Shown: positions 9,273-22,044, counted from the first letter of the stretch. The stretch is DNA of 64,000 nt from Corydoras sp. C115 (GCA_019802505.1 JAFMOC010000158.1:342501-406500), one strand, 5' to 3'. Numbers and translations: made by a program. Notes: generated from the sequence alone by a model not told the origin.

Positions 9273-9559
9273 TATATGCATATATATCTTTTGTAAATCT
9301 TTCAGTAACTTCTTGTTAAAAATATTATTTAAGAGAAACACAAACGGCCTTTAAGGGTATTGGCCTCATGAACAGTTCTTATCCTAAACTTAGGATACAT
9401 CAGGCAGGCCTTTGTAATTGTGAAAATGAACTCGATATAACAAAACCAAAAAGTTCTCAGAAAGTAAACTGTATTAATCTGGATCTGAACATTTTCCTGA
9501 ACATTGCACTCCGCAGTTTCTTTCTCTAAACCAATATTTATAGGCGACGTTATTTTTAG

Positions 9560-9754
9560 CTGAAGCGTGGCGATTGGACGACTCTTCATTTGAAGCGGGC
9601 CGGAAGTCGGGGATCCCCTTTAAGGGAGCGCGCAGTTAAAGCGGCTCGCATTGAGCTCCGCGGCGGCGCTGAGACAGAGACACAGAACCAGAACCAAACA
9701 CAGAACCAGAGACAGTTCCTCAGTTCCTCACAGAGAACCGAACGACACAGAAAC
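9560..9754 (+). promoter_or_regulatory. itm2c promoter and 5' UTR
   Basis: A CpG-rich block just before the itm2c ATG holds an inverted CCAAT box (CGATTGG, 9571-9577) and an ETS-type CCGGAAGT site (9600-9607), then a leader rich in CAGAACCAGA-like repeats. It looks TATA-less. The start site is inferred. Confidence 0.6.
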
Positions 9755-9847
9755 ATGGTGAAAATCTCCTTTCAGTCGGTGAGTCCGCAGAAAGCCGACA
9801 AGCGCAGTGATGGAGACAAAGAGGAGGTCCTCATGTCCTACTCTCAG
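9755..9847 (+). CDS. itm2c: itm2c exon 1 (cytosolic N-terminus)
   Basis: 31 codons from ATG to CAG, phase 0, donor GTCAGT. Confidence 0.93.
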
Positions 9848-10811
9848 GTCAGTCCACTTTTTAAAACGTCTTTAAAGGACATTTACACCCGATTTAGACG
9901 ATTTATATCGTTTAACAGGTCAATTATTTGCTTTTGCTTTAATGTTTTAAATTATAAGCTGATTGACAAAAGAATTTAACCTGAGGACGATTCAGCAGAC
10001 AATTAAATATATTGCAAAATTAATATATATCTAAGTTTATTTTTTGTTTGCAGATCGTGTGAACGTTTCATATTTCTATTCTAGATAAGATTGTTTGAAA
10101 TTAATAATAATAATAACAATGTTATTTTTAATTATTCATAATTACTATTGTGGCGGCACGGTGGCTTAGTGGTTTAGCATGTTCTCCTCTCAGTGCTGTT
10201 GATTCCCCGTTCGAATCCCCATCTGAGTGGAGTTTCCATGTTCTCCCCGTGTCTGCGTGGGTTTCCTCCGCGTTCTCCGATTTCCTCCCACAGTCCAAAA
10301 ATGTGGATCAAGTCAATTGAATTCTCAAAATTGCCCCATATAGAGTGTGTCTGTGTGAGTGAGTGTGTGTCCAGCGATGGATTGGCGCCCTGTCCTGGGT
10401 GTGTCTGCCCAGCGCCTGAAACGTTCTCCCCTGGATGGACATGGGGAACCCCACCGCGACCCTAATAGAGGATAAAGCGGGAGATAATGAATTAATGAAT
10501 AATTATTATTGTTAAGTTCAAGCAATTTATTTATATAGTTTATTTTATTTTATTTTTATTTTTTTAAAACAATAGTACATTGTCACAAAGCAATTTTACA
10601 GTATTATAAGCCTGAACATCCCAAAAGCAAGCTGAAGCATCAGTAGAAGAAAAAAAAAAGAAAAAAATCTTATATTCAGGGACAAAATGTTTACTGTTTT
10701 ATTAATTTTCATATTTATTAATATTCAATATTAATAACTAACCTCTGTAAATCACAGTATTTCACTTGGAAGCAATTTGAAGATCAGTTAATATCTTTTC
10801 CCACTTAAGTA

Positions 10812-10845
<34 letters not shown>

Positions 10846-13800
10846 TTTTTCATATATATAAAAAATAACCTATTTAGAAAAAAATCTGACTGACAAAGTT
10901 CTGTATCCAGATCTAACACATTCTCTGACGTGGTCATTACATCACCGTCTACATTACGCCACACTGAACAGCCCGATAGATAATAAGCTCATTAAAAGCT
11001 GGAAATTTGAGAAGTAATGCAATCACAGTTACTAAACCACGGAGTAGGAATGATGGAAGATGACATTGACATCATTATCATTTTTTAAAGGGAATCGTAT
11101 ATTGTTAGACTTAAATTCCAGATATTATAGACATTTTGGTGAGAGAAAAGAAAAGGCATGGCGTCAGTTAACTGCAATGTGGATTTGTCTTACAAATAGA
11201 ATTATTACTAGAGTGTTTATGAATTTGAATTTCTGATCAATTCAGAGAGGAAGATGCAGTTTTATAATAGAAAACAATCATATGTTGAGTGACAATCCAT
11301 TTACTGTTTTATTAATATTGACATTTCAGTCAAATTCAGTAGCAAAACCAAGAAAGTCATCTGAACATCACGGGATTTCACTTGAAAGCAATTTGAATCT
11401 CTTTCCCCTTAAGTAAATTGACGGGTAAATTGCCTGCTCGGATGAGTAATCAGACTCCAGCATTGACCTAACTATCTGCTGAGTAGTGTGACGTTTTCTT
11501 GAGTGTGCCTCCGCAGCTTCCGAGGCAGATGAATATAATCTGTGAATTACAGTACCGAGCTAAAAATGTAGTTGTTGCACGTTCGCCTCGTCAGCGTGCC
11601 TGTCAGACTCTCTGTTCCACAGGCATAGTGAGCACACCGTGTGGGTGGATGTGCCGATGCCAGAATAGCGTCCTTGGCAAGCTCGTGCGAGAGACGGTGA
11701 AGGGGAGGGGGGGTTTACACCTCCCGACTCTCTGAGATGTAGCCTGACTACATCCTTGGCATTCACTCAGAGAAAGAGGCACGAATAACATTTGCAACTA
11801 GAGCTACTGATTAAAACACAAGAGTAGTGCAAGTTTCCTGAATGAACAAGGGCTGAGCTTTATGGCTTGGCAGCTACAGTTCAGACTAGATGACGTTGTG
11901 ATTCTTGGTGGAATTGGTCCCAGATTTCCAGCTGTCCATCCCCCATGTCAGTATTGTTATTCACATACCATTTTAATGTCCACAGATGCCGCTGGTAATT
12001 CCAGTACATTTGGACCATAACAGTTTATATGTTTGTTTTTCAGCCTGAAGAGTTGGTCCTTCCGCTTAGAACCAAGAAATCACCAGTGAGCAGCTTCTGC
12101 TGCTTGACACTTGGCCTGGTGGTTTTCACATCTGGCCTGGTCATGGTTTCTGTCTATGTATATCGCTCCTACTACTCCCCGCAGGTGAGACACTGTAGTT
12201 TGAAAACCAATGCAAATGAAGCATAGGAAATCAGCTGCACTTATTTTCATTAACAGCTTGTAAATCAATTAAGCAACAGAAGACGTACTGTAACTAGGAC
12301 AATCCCTGTTGGTAGATCTATGCTTTGTCAGGTCTTTGTTACTCGTCAGCGGTCTGCGCTGTCCTTTGCTGCCTCCTTTTTACAGAACGTGCTCTAATTT
12401 GTTCTTGACTCAGGTCCCCGAGGACAGTCTGTTCCACTGTCGGGTGTTGTACGAGGACTCGATCTACGCACCGTTGCTAGGGAGACAAGAGCTGCAGGAG
12501 AATGTCGGCATCTACTTGGAGGAGAATTATGAGCAGATCAGTGTGCCCGTGCCCAACTTTGGTGGAAGTGACCCTGCAGAGATCATCCACGATTTTCACA
12601 GGGTATATAAGAAATTATAAAATCATAGTTTGGCTTATGCACATGAAGCCGCAGCGATCCTAAGGTTGTGGAATACTTGTAGACTAAGCTTCTTAACCTT
12701 CCTTAGGTCTATTTATTAGTGAACCGTTGCTCAGGCTAATCCGTGACTTAATCTAGTTTGAGGCAAACAATCCATATTATGCTAAAGGGGTGGATTAGAG
12801 TAGATTTATTTTTACAGGATGATGTTACTTTTATTATAAATCAGCCAAATTATTAGTTACACTACTTATTCCTACCATTAATAATAGATTTTATTTGCAA
12901 CACACTTTTCATTATGTAAAATCGCAAAATGCCACAATGGCAAACATCCAACACTAAAAATCATTAAATATTATGCATGTATCAATTAAAAAGAAAAAAA
13001 GAAAAGAAAAGACCATTAGTGTTTAGTTTCACCTACCATATATACCCACTTTGTAGTTTTACAAACAACAATACATAGTTACTCTGACCTCTAATGATCA
13101 AATCCTCCCTGGACGTGGGGTTGATTTGTTCGTTAAACTTTTGCTGGTGCCGTTGATCACACAGAAATTTTTTCAACAACTTTTACCATAATGCTCCATG
13201 TTGCACACTTTGTGTTGGTCCTCCTCTAATCCTCCATTAGAGCTTAAATGCTGCGTACAGGGTGGTGGATGGTGTCCTATCATTAGCACTGCTGTGACCG
13301 CTTGTACCAGCATAATGCATACTGACACACCCCCACGGTGCGAACACTAGAACCACACTAGAACTGTGAATGAAGGTGTGATTTATTCTGTTTCAGGGTC
13401 TAAAATTTCTGTCCTTATTCATCCACAGGGCCTTACAGCTTATCACGACCTTATGCTGGATAAATGCTACGTTGTCGAGCTCAACAACACCATTGTCATG
13501 CCTCCAAGGAATCTGTGGGAGCTGCTTGTTAATGTCAAGGTAAAGAATTTGGACTACAATGTTTATTCATTTATGGTCTGGCTATCAGATGTTTGGTGCT
13601 GATCTGGAAACAGGTTTCTTAAGTACCCTCGGTATTTTTGATTTCATAGCGATATAGTCACATCATTTTATATTCAGCAGTGTAGCTAAAATAATAAAGA
13701 ACCGATTGTTCTGGTTTTGCAGAGAGGAATGTACCTGCCACAGACCTACCTGGTTCAGGAGGAACTGATGGTGACGGGTCGGATAAAGAACATGCGCCAG

Positions 13801-16022
13801 CTCGGACCCTTCATCCACCGTCTGTGTTACGGCAGAGAGACCTTCAGGCTGAGGCGGCGCAGTGCTCATCGACGTGAGTTCATCCATATTATTTAATGTC
13901 ATTTGGCCTGTTTAAGGTTTTAATATCCAGGTCACGTAGGTTTACTCTGCATGAATTCATTAAGAATGCAAAATGTGCGCCTTATTTAGGCTCTGATTGG
14001 ATTGCATGCGTCACGAAATGAACAGGATTTGAACACGAACATCAGACCTACATGAGTTTAATGGACCTCTTTCCACATCCTTTAGTGTGAATATAGAAAA
14101 TTGTCTTTATATTCAAAGTTCAAAGTGTCCTTGGGGACAAAACATTAAACAGGAAAATCCTGCTGAAATAAGGGACTTTCCTCAAACTGCTGACTTGGTC
14201 ATTTATAATCAAGAAAATTCCAAAAATTCTCAATTCAGTTTCAGTATTACTGTGGCATGAGTTTGTGATTGGGCGAAGCTCGTGAACATGAGGCAGATCA
14301 GGTGATGACGACACATGCCATTCTCTTTACAGGCTCCGCCCCACATGAGCCACAACCATAGGCCACAATTACCATTTGGTGAAACTCAGCAGGTGGCACG
14401 GTCTAATTGGTCGCCCTTACAGTGATCCAGTTTTATTCTGTTAGAAGTTGGCATGTTCTCCATGTGTCTCTGTTCATTTGCGTCAGTTTTAAGACAGTCT
14501 TAAGATGTACTGTCCCAGTCAAAAGCTTGGACACACCTATGCGCTATTGTCCATTTTCTCCATTTACCATATAGATGGACTCCAGTCTTTAATTGCAGAC
14601 CTACAAAGTGGATTAAAAAAAAAAAGGGTGTCCAAACTTTTGGCTGGTAATGTATAGGTCAGATAACCAGAGTTGGGCCAAGGTATGAATCCTTAAGGAT
14701 GACTAGTTGTTAAGTTTTAGCACCCCAACAACCCTAATTAGAAAAAGTCTGACGAATAACAAGTTAATAAAACTGAAAGGCTTGATGTCAGTTAGCAGAG
14801 TTGTCCTTATATTTCTGGCCAAATAGCGTATGACTGAGAAGTGAAAGCACACAGTCATCCTTCAGTCCAACGTTTTTGTTTTTCTGAATATGCAGAGCCA
14901 CAGACTTCCCATTTGGAGTTTACTGCATTACTCGCATTAAAAATGTAAGACGCGGGAAACTCTTGATCACCTGCTTCAAACCCTGTACGTCACGTGTAGC
15001 CCGCCTCCACCAGGACGGCAGCGGAGGAAGCCTGGAACTGAAAATCGTGTAGGCTGGAGCTGCGTAGTTCTCGTTCGTGTGGAGGCTGCACACAAATACT
15101 GTGATCCACCGTGTGATTAATCCGTGTGTGGATGATTCATCAGCCGAGGGTACGCCAAGCGTCTCCAAGTAGGGTACTGCTCAAGAGGAGGAAATGATGC
15201 AAGCGATGACGTGTGGGAGCCCTGCTTTGCATCATGGGGTATTCTCCGTCTTTGCACAGGCTGTGCAGTGACTGGCAGGATGACGCGTTCGACTAGACGG
15301 CATCTGTGACATACTTAACGTGTGGATTGAATGTCTTAGGAATAAAGCTGGGAGGCTTTTCAACATCAATTCTGGAGTTTATTAATAGGCTTTTCTGCCT
15401 GGTCGCAAGCAAAAGTCACTGTTTGGATATTTTGAGTATTGATTCAGTTGTGGTTTTACCGTAGTTTTGGGAAAATTAAATTATAGCTAAAATTGATTTT
15501 TTTTTCCCCTCCTTTTTTTTCCTTTTTTTTTTTTTCCTTCCCCTCCTTTTTATTCCTGTTATTTCTCACCTGCTCATTTCGCTTGTGGCTGAGTGGGAGG
15601 CATTAAATTCATCCACGTTTTCGTAAAGGAGGTGGGGTGGGGTCGAGCTTAATCTTTACATGCTTTAAAACCAAGGGATTATCTGTAGGAGACCCATGCA
15701 AACGTGGAGAACATGCAAACTTTATGGTGATTGGTCCTTGTCCACCCATTCCATGAAATTATCTCAGGGTTTGGCAAGCCAAGCTTATGACTTGGCTTCG
15801 ACAGTTACCTAAATTATTATTATTATTATTATTATTTAGTGTTAGACCTGTGAATGAATTTGATGTGGTTTTCATGCCTTAAACCAGCAAAACAAACACC
15901 TGACCTCCAAATGTTCACCTTGTTTTGCAGGGATTGAAAAGCGAGACGTCAGAAAGTGTCACAGCATCCGCCATTTCGAGCACACGTTCGTGATGGAGAC
16001 GCTAATCTGTGATCGGGCCTAA
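9755..16022 (+). CDS. itm2c: Integral membrane protein 2C (BRI3), six coding exons, complete
   Basis: Exons 9755-9847, 12044-12184, 12414-12602, 13429-13539, 13723-13873 and 15931-16022 join in frame to 258 aa (human about 267). It is a type II membrane protein: cytosolic N-terminus starting MVKISFQSVSPQK, one membrane segment at about residues 48-72, and a BRICHOS domain at about 125-220 with Cys154 and Cys213. A furin-type site after IEKR233 would release a 25-residue C-terminal peptide containing CHSIRHFEHTF and two cysteines. N160-N-T is a conserved glycosylation sequon. ITM2 proteins bind APP and modulate amyloid-beta processing in the secretory pathway. MVKISFQ and the 25-residue tail favour ITM2C over ITM2A/B. 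The ATG has a strong context (AAACATGG). Confidence 0.96.
10152..10500 (+). mobile_element. SINE copy in itm2c intron 1
   Basis: Full length. Target duplication AATTACTATTGT (10140-10151) and AATTATTATTGT (10501-10512), one mismatch. Confidence 0.92.
10513..12043. other. itm2c intron 1, remainder
   Basis: AT-rich, with an (AAT)n run at about 10815-10843. A more GC-rich unique stretch at 11490-11760 has open frames on both strands but no recognisable product. Confidence 0.6.
12044..12184 (+). CDS. itm2c: itm2c exon 2 (transmembrane segment)
   Basis: 47 codons, phase 0 at both ends. It encodes SSFCCLTLGLVVFTSGLVM and flanking basic residues. Acceptor TTTTTCAG, donor GTGAGA. Confidence 0.95.
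12414..12602 (+). CDS. itm2c: itm2c exon 3 (linker into BRICHOS)
   Basis: 63 codons with the conserved motifs FHCRVLYEDS, ENYEQISVPVPNFGG and DPAEIIHDFHR. Confidence 0.95.
13429..13539 (+). CDS. itm2c: itm2c exon 4 (BRICHOS, first half)
   Basis: 37 codons beginning GLTAYHDLMLDKCYVVEL. It holds the first BRICHOS cysteine and the NNT sequon. Confidence 0.95.
13723..13873 (+). CDS. itm2c: itm2c exon 5 (BRICHOS, second half)
   Basis: 50 codons plus one base. It encodes RGMYLPQTYLVQEEL to the basic stretch RLRRRSAHR, and ends in phase 1 at GTGAGT. Confidence 0.95.
14508..14654. mobile_element. Tc1/mariner-like non-autonomous element (MITE)
   Basis: The left end, TACTGTCCCAGTCAAAAGCT, is followed by TGGACACACC. 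The right end is its near-perfect inverse (GGGTGTCCAAACTTTTGGCT then GGTAATGTA). The element is about 147 bp in itm2c intron 5. The terminal repeat resembles a widespread fish Tc1-type end (from memory). Confidence 0.75.
15931..16022 (+). CDS. itm2c: itm2c exon 6 (furin site and secreted peptide)
   Basis: It completes RIEKR, then the 25-residue peptide starting DVRKCHS and ending LICDRA, then TAA at 16020-16022. Confidence 0.95.
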
Positions 16023-17065
16023 ACCTTCAGGCTTGGCCTCTTCCCAACTCAACTGAGCAGATCCAAAAACCCTTCCCTCTGCGTTTAGCTGTTATTGCAC
16101 TTTATAGCGTACATACTTTGTACATGCAGTGTTTCTTGCGTCGTTTCTTTTATTTTAAAGAATCACAAGATGTCATGTCTAATCTAATGTTTTAATATTT
16201 TTATTGCAGGTTGAAATACCTGCATTTCACTTTGGTTTACATCTTGTCTTTATTACACCTTTTGGTTTGTGTATATATTGAACTATTTATTTAAACTACA
16301 TGATTTTGCTTCACTGATGTCAATGTTCTGTAATCAGAACCGTGTTTTGTTGTTTTTGTTACATCACTGACATTTTACTGTTACATTTTCTTTTTTTTTT
16401 TGGTGGGAGACTGTGGCATGTACTATGCACCAACTTCCTTTGTGTAGACATGTTTCCCGTTGATATTTGTCTAATGTATTTCTGCACTACTGTCACTAAT
16501 TTACTGCAAATTCATACTTCGGGGGGGGAATTGTCTTAATGCCAAAAAAGTATACCTCATGTTCTCCAGTTTTAGTTCCTTTTTGTTCAGTGTGACTTAA
16601 GCAATATAAGCATGTAGAGTTTTCTTATCTTGGATTTAGTACTTCAACACTGAATGTTCTGTCTCTTTGTGGTTGTATAAAGTTTTTAGAAATGCATAAA
16701 TATGTTCTCACATTTCAGTTAAAAATAAATGTCCATTTTTTTTTTTTTTTACTTTTTACGTTTTTCTCATGTGAGCTCCTACAAGATCGTTTGAGTTTTA
16801 TTATGTTAATGACTATTCAAAACTGAATACTAAGTTTACTAATTATAATTAAAGCATACATTCCACATTTTGTATTTGCATTTGTTTTTTGTTTTTTTTG
16901 TTTTCTTTCATTACAAAGATGAAACATTGCACTGTTTGAGGTGAGAGAAACATGGACACGATGGACCCCATTCAATTTTTTTATTAGAATTTTTTTTTCC
17001 TTTGTGTAACATCTTGGCTTGTCCTAAACAAATTAGGAATAAACTACTGGAAAAAAAATGTGGTT
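16023..17065 (+). other. itm2c 3' UTR with poly(A) signals
   Basis: AATAAA occurs at 16724-16729 and 17038-17043. The second is followed within 25 bases by a GU-rich stretch (TTCTTTGTCTGTGTGTTC), the usual downstream element, so the main cleavage site is probably near 17060. T-rich tracts are common. Confidence 0.65.
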
Positions 17066-17267
17066 CTTTGTCTGTGTGTTCTTGCAATGGTTTACCAATA
17101 GAGTGTGTTTACACAGTAGAACCATAAATGATTCCGTAGAAAATCAGAAATATGATCGTTGCCTAGAATGAATATCTTGTTTGAGAATAAGGTCACAAAC
17201 AAAGTCAGCAACAACATGTTTGGTAAAATCTTTTTGATTTCATTTAATCAAATTTTGCCTGTAATGC

Positions 17268-17490
17268 TTACACACAGAGGAATCTGTCCTCCACATTTAA
17301 CCCAACTTCAGTGAAACACACATGTACATAGACTGAGTGAAGTGAGCACATGTGCCCATGATGGAGGGCAGCCCTGTAAATGGCGCAAGGAGAGCAATTG
17401 GGGTTAGATGCCTTGCCCAATGTCTTTTCAGCCATAGTATTGTTGGGACCAGGAATCAAACCAGGATCGTTCAGGTCACAAGGCTGGTTC
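17268..17490 (-). repeat. Second dispersed repeat family, opposite strand
   Basis: It shares GGAGGGCAGCCCTGTAAA, AGCAATTGGGGTTAGATG and TCAGCCATAGTA blocks with the reverse complement of 4487-4725. Confidence 0.7.
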
Positions 17491-17542
17491 CTTAAACAAA
17501 AGCTAAGCTTATATTTTATTTATATATATATATATATATATA

Positions 17543-17890
17543 GGCGGCACAGTGACTTAGTGGTTAGCACGTTCTCCTCTCAGCACTAGGGATTCCCGGT
17601 TCCAATCCCCATCTGGGTGGAGTCTCCATGTTCTCCCTGTGTCTGCGTGGGTTTCCTCCGCATTCTCCGGTTTCCTCCCACAGTCCAAAAACATGGAACA
17701 AGTCAATTGATTTCTCCAAATTGCCCCTTATAGACTGTGTATGCGTGTGTGAGTGTGCCCAGCGATAGATTGGCGCCTTGTCCTAGTGTATCTGCCCAGC
17801 GCACGAAACGTTCTCCCCTGGATGGGCATGGGGAACCCCCCCTCCGTGACCCTAATAGAGGATAAAGTGGAAGATGAATGAATGAATGAA
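17543..17890 (+). mobile_element. SINE copy, full length
   Basis: Head GGCGGCACAGTGACTTAGTGG, with a mutated A box; tail (TGAA)n. It sits directly after a TA repeat. Confidence 0.9.
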
Positions 17891-17892
17891 TA

Positions 17893-18172
17893 TAAATTCA
17901 TTTATCTTCCACTTAGTCCTCAGTACTTGCCCCATGCCTATCCAAGGGAGAAAACATTTTGGGTGCTGGGCAGATACACCCAGGACAGGGCGCCAATCTA
18001 TCGTTGCGCACACACAACCTTGAATCCATGTTTTTGGACTGTGGAAGGAAACCGAAGGACCCAGAGGAAACCCACACAGACATGGGGAGAACATGGAAAC
18101 CACTGAGATTAGGATTCAAACCTGGAATTCCCAGCACTGAGAGGCCTAAACAATAAGCCACCGTGCCGCCCG
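17893..18172 (-). mobile_element. SINE copy, divergent, tail-to-tail with the previous one
   Basis: Tail at left, GCCACCGTGCCGCCC at right, several deletions. Confidence 0.82.
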
Positions 18173-18510
18173 GTTAAAATTGATGGTAAATCTACCCACC
18201 TGAGCAGCTGGGGCAGGTCTTCTAATGTGCTGAATGATGCTGAAGGTTGACTCTAAAAGTCACTGCTTTTTTTTGTGTTATTAGTTTGGTTTAGTTGTAA
18301 CTGTGGCATCTATGTCTATCAACCAATAAGTGACGTACTAAAATGCAATCTCTGCTTGCTCTCTGAAGTAATGTGTCTTTGCAAGCCATCTGAAAGGCTA
18401 AACGTTTTCCTAAGTGTAAGTCATAGATGATTGCATTAAGTGTTATTGTGTTGGTGTGTCATCTTTATCAAAGTTTTACATCAAAATTAAAATGTCTTTA
18501 AATGTTTTAA

Positions 18511-18865
18511 GGTGGCACGGTGGCTTAGTGGTTATCACGTTCACCTCTCAGCTCTAGGGATTCCCGGTTCGAATCCCCATCTGGGTGGAGTTTCCATGTT
18601 CTCCCCGTGTCTGCGTGGGTTTCCTACGGGTTCTCTGGTTTCCTCCCACAGTCCAAAAACATGGATCAAGTCAATTGAGTTCTCCAAAATTGCCCCATGT
18701 AGAGTGTGTGTGTGTGTGTGTGAGTGAGTGTGTGCCCAGCAATGTATTGGCGCCCTGTCCTGGGTGTGTCTGCCCAGCACCCGAAACGTTCTCCCCTGGA
18801 TGGGCATGGGGAACCCCACCGCGACCCAAATAGAGGATAAAGCGGGAGATAATGAATGAATGAAT
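18511..18865 (+). mobile_element. SINE copy with perfect target duplication
   Basis: AAATGTTTTAA at 18500-18510 and 18866-18876. The A and B boxes are intact and a short (GT)n lies in the body. Confidence 0.93.
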
Positions 18866-18876
18866 AAATGTTTTAA

Positions 18877-20116
18877 TACAAACAAGCTGGTCATTGTAAA
18901 CATTTGAAATCTAGTTCATACTTTTTTTTTTTTTACCAGTTTATTTCAATAATTCACAAATTATTGCTGTTATTGGATTTATTGCAAATCAATTTATGAT
19001 AATGTGGTTGCATATAAAAGATAACTTTAATACAGACAGTCAGAGATGACAGATGCACAACTAGAACTCAGTAATTGTTCTCTCATGTTTCTGTACTTGC
19101 AGATCACAGGGACAGGAAACTGTGGGAGGTTTTGTTCATTGTGTGAAAGTGTGCTGAAAGCTGAGTATGGAGATGACAGACAGCACCAGCTGCAGATCTC
19201 ATTTCAGTTTTGTATTGGAGTCAGTAAAAATATTGTTGGAATATTTCAATTCTTTCTTTATTTTTTATGTTATGCATAGTAACACCATTAAAGCAAAATT
19301 TGATTTAAAATAACAGTATTATAGTATTTATGTCTAGGTCTAAAGACAAATGTGTTTTACGTTAATGTTAACTGAAGTTTTATGTCCTTCAAGTCTGTAA
19401 AGAAATTAAAAATTTGGATTAAATAAACTGTTGTTTCCTTTTTTATCGTGACAGAAAAAGCACGACATGCTTTCCAGCAAACAGCTATTGAAATTTAAAG
19501 ACACATGAATCAAATAAACAAAAAAAGGTATGTTGGAAATCCATATAGAATAAGTTTACTATTAAAAAAAAACACAACAATGCATCTCTGCTTTGTCTTC
19601 ACATTTATACAAAACTGTATATTGTCTTTATTTTGTTTTTGTATTTTGCACTATGCTTTAGTACAAATTGGCATTTTTTTTTACATTTCATTAATGTACA
19701 TTTCAGTGGACATCTAGTAAATATATTATGGACCATGTAAGATGGAGTTAAATACGTTGGATACTTTCCATTGTGATTCACGAGTTAAATAGGAACATGG
19801 GAATTAAATAAGAACATGGAAAAGGTAGGCCTATGTATTTAATTCATGTACACAAAGAAATGGAGACTTGTATTTAAAACTGAGAGCAGACAGACTGAGG
19901 AGATCCATGAGGGCCATCGTGAACATGTCTTTTGAAAAAACTTTGAACAAATTGTTTTATTGCTTTATCTTTACCTATTTTATGGATCCAGGTCACCAGC
20001 CGTACTGGACACTTTCATTTTTGGCAGCTGCTGTTTTAATTTTGAACTTTTTGAATTCTCAAAATAAATGTATATAGATTTTTGTGTCATTCCCTCTATT
20101 GTGTGTTTATTTTATT
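18877..20116. other. Intergenic AT-rich DNA
   Basis: No gene is supported. AATAAA at about 20062 and a CTTGCAG-like acceptor near 19100 occur but cannot be tied to a transcript. Confidence 0.5.
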
Positions 20117-20299
20117 GCCCAGCAATGGATTGGCACCCTGCTACTGGGTGTAAGTTTCTTCGGAATAAATACAGCGCCCAAGACTGTTCTGTCTGTCCCT
20201 GGATTTGGGCATGCACAGGGAACCCTACCAAGCACCTGACCCTAATAGAGGATGAGAAAAGTTCTTTTTGAGAGATAATTTTTCAATGAATGAATGAAT
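20117..20299 (+). mobile_element. SINE 3' half, old and divergent
   Basis: GCCCAGCAATGGATTGGC and ACCCTAATAGAGGAT blocks and a (TGAA)n tail remain, with insertions. A related, more degraded copy of the last part is at about 20430-20540. Confidence 0.65.
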
Positions 20300-20337
20300 T
20301 CCAACTATTATAATACTGTTTATTTTATTGTACTGTT

Positions 20338-20412
20338 ACTGCTACTGGCTGCTAAGTTTCCTTCGGAATAAATAAAGTAATCTATCAATCAATCAATCAA
20401 TCAATCAATCTG
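20338..20412 (+). repeat. Fish repeat tail with (AATC)n
   Basis: TTTCCTTCGGAATAAATAAA followed by six or seven ATCA units. This resembles a common teleost retroelement 3' tail (from memory). Confidence 0.55.
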
Positions 20413-21047
20413 TCTGTCTGTTTTTCTAATTTGAACAGGCACATGCACAGATAGAACCCTAGTGCTACTCAAGCACCTGCCATTTTGCCCTAGATGAGAA
20501 AAGTGCTCTTTTTGCTAGAACTCATTTTTCACTGCATTTATCAATATTAAAAAATAAAAACCAATCCCTCTGTCATCAATTCCACCCAAAAGTTTTTTTT
20601 TTTTTATTTCAGACAGGCATATATTAGAGTTCTTGTTATAATTCTGCCCTGCTGCTATGGACTTCTCCTCTGACCCACAGCATCAGACTGACAGGTAATG
20701 GAAGTTTTTGTGCAATTCCTGATGTTGTTTGGTGGAAAATGAACTACATCACTTAACAGTTTACTTAACACTTAAAAAATATTTTAAAAAGCAAGGAGAG
20801 AAGAGGTGGGGGCATACACCTGCTGAAAACAAATTTAATTACAAAAAGCATCCTTTCATAATGCATAACATTCGTGTTTTGTACACATGTGATTTTAAAG
20901 CTTGTTTTTAAAGCTTTATCCAGCTGTTTACTGACTTTTGTCATGTTTAATGAAAAGGGAGAGGAATTTGATCATTTGAGTTTTTAATTAGATGTTTTTT
21001 TTTTTTTAATATTAATATAAATTTAATATTAATTTTTTAATATTAAG

Positions 21048-21225
21048 CATGGTGGCTTAGTAGTTAGTACATTGGCCTCTTAGGTTCGAATCTGGATCGA
21101 GTTTCCACGTGGGTTTCCTCCCACTGTCCAAAAACATGGATTCAAGGTAAACTGAATGCTCTAATTTGCCCTGAATGCTCTAAAATGCTCTAATTTCCCA
21201 ATGCCGAAATGTTCTCCTCTAATAT
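21048..21225 (+). mobile_element. SINE copy, old and degraded
   Basis: GCATGGTGGCTTAGTAGTTAG, a B-box remnant (GGTTCGAATCT) and body pieces GGGTTTCCTCCCACTGTCC are recognisable. The tail is lost. Confidence 0.7.
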
Positions 21226-22011
21226 ATTTATAAGTTAATATACACACATTGTGTTTTTTTTAGTATTTTATAATTTTGGCAATATGTGTTTCAGCTTGAG
21301 CACTTGTCCCTTAAAACATGTACGTTCAGATGCCTGAATTTGAAAGTATGGTGGTGTTAGGTGTGAGCTTTTAATAATTAGTAAGAAAAACACAAGTCTG
21401 CTCCCTGAAGGCAAACATAATACTCTCAGAAGTTCTTACTGTATATCTCTTATTTTTAGCCACATGACCTATTTATCTAACTGATATAGTTTGCTCCAGT
21501 TTTGTTTTATTTATAGATTGTCTCTTTCGTGACAAGCAGTAGATTTATCTCAACAATCATCGTTCATCTACAGTCTCGTTTTCAAAAGTGGCTTTCGGTC
21601 TTTGCAATCCATCGTTCATTTGCTGTGTCAGTGCTAACTAAACTGACTTACTTGGTGCTTAATGCTTGTGTTGCAAGCCAAATGTCAGTAATCTGGATTA
21701 TGAGAACCAACAAATCCACAACACAGCAAGATTATCACATTTATAAATCTCGTGCTAATTCACAGAGCACGTTCACCCTCTTCCACCAACCTACACTGAT
21801 AGATAAACAATCGACTAGCGCCATCTATGGGAAACATATATCACAACATAACAACAACGACTGCAATCTTCTCAGCCACAATTGATCAATTCTCATATCT
21901 TTCCTTAGATTATATTGACACATTACTATGTAAACACGTAAGTTAATATGCCATACAGTCATTGGTGAATTCACATTTCAATGTAGGTTCTCTTAACTTG
22001 AATGTCATTGC

Positions 22012-22044
<33 letters not shown>

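Noticed and set aside
11499..11797. Overlapping open frames on both strands in itm2c intron 1
   Set aside because: They are mutually antisense, short, without family match or splice evidence.
14391..14490. SINE-like fragment (GGTGGCACGGTCTAATTGG, GCATGTTCTCCATGTGTCTC)
   Set aside because: Only scattered short matches remain; too weak to annotate. Similar weak traces lie at 15680-15720 and 40930-41040.
14920..15300. GC-richer unique block in itm2c intron 5
   Set aside because: No motif, exon pair or conserved frame could be supported; it may be ordinary intron.
21529..21885. 118-codon open frame MTSSRFISTI
   Set aside because: No recognisable domain, mixed composition, AT-rich intergenic setting, no splice partners.
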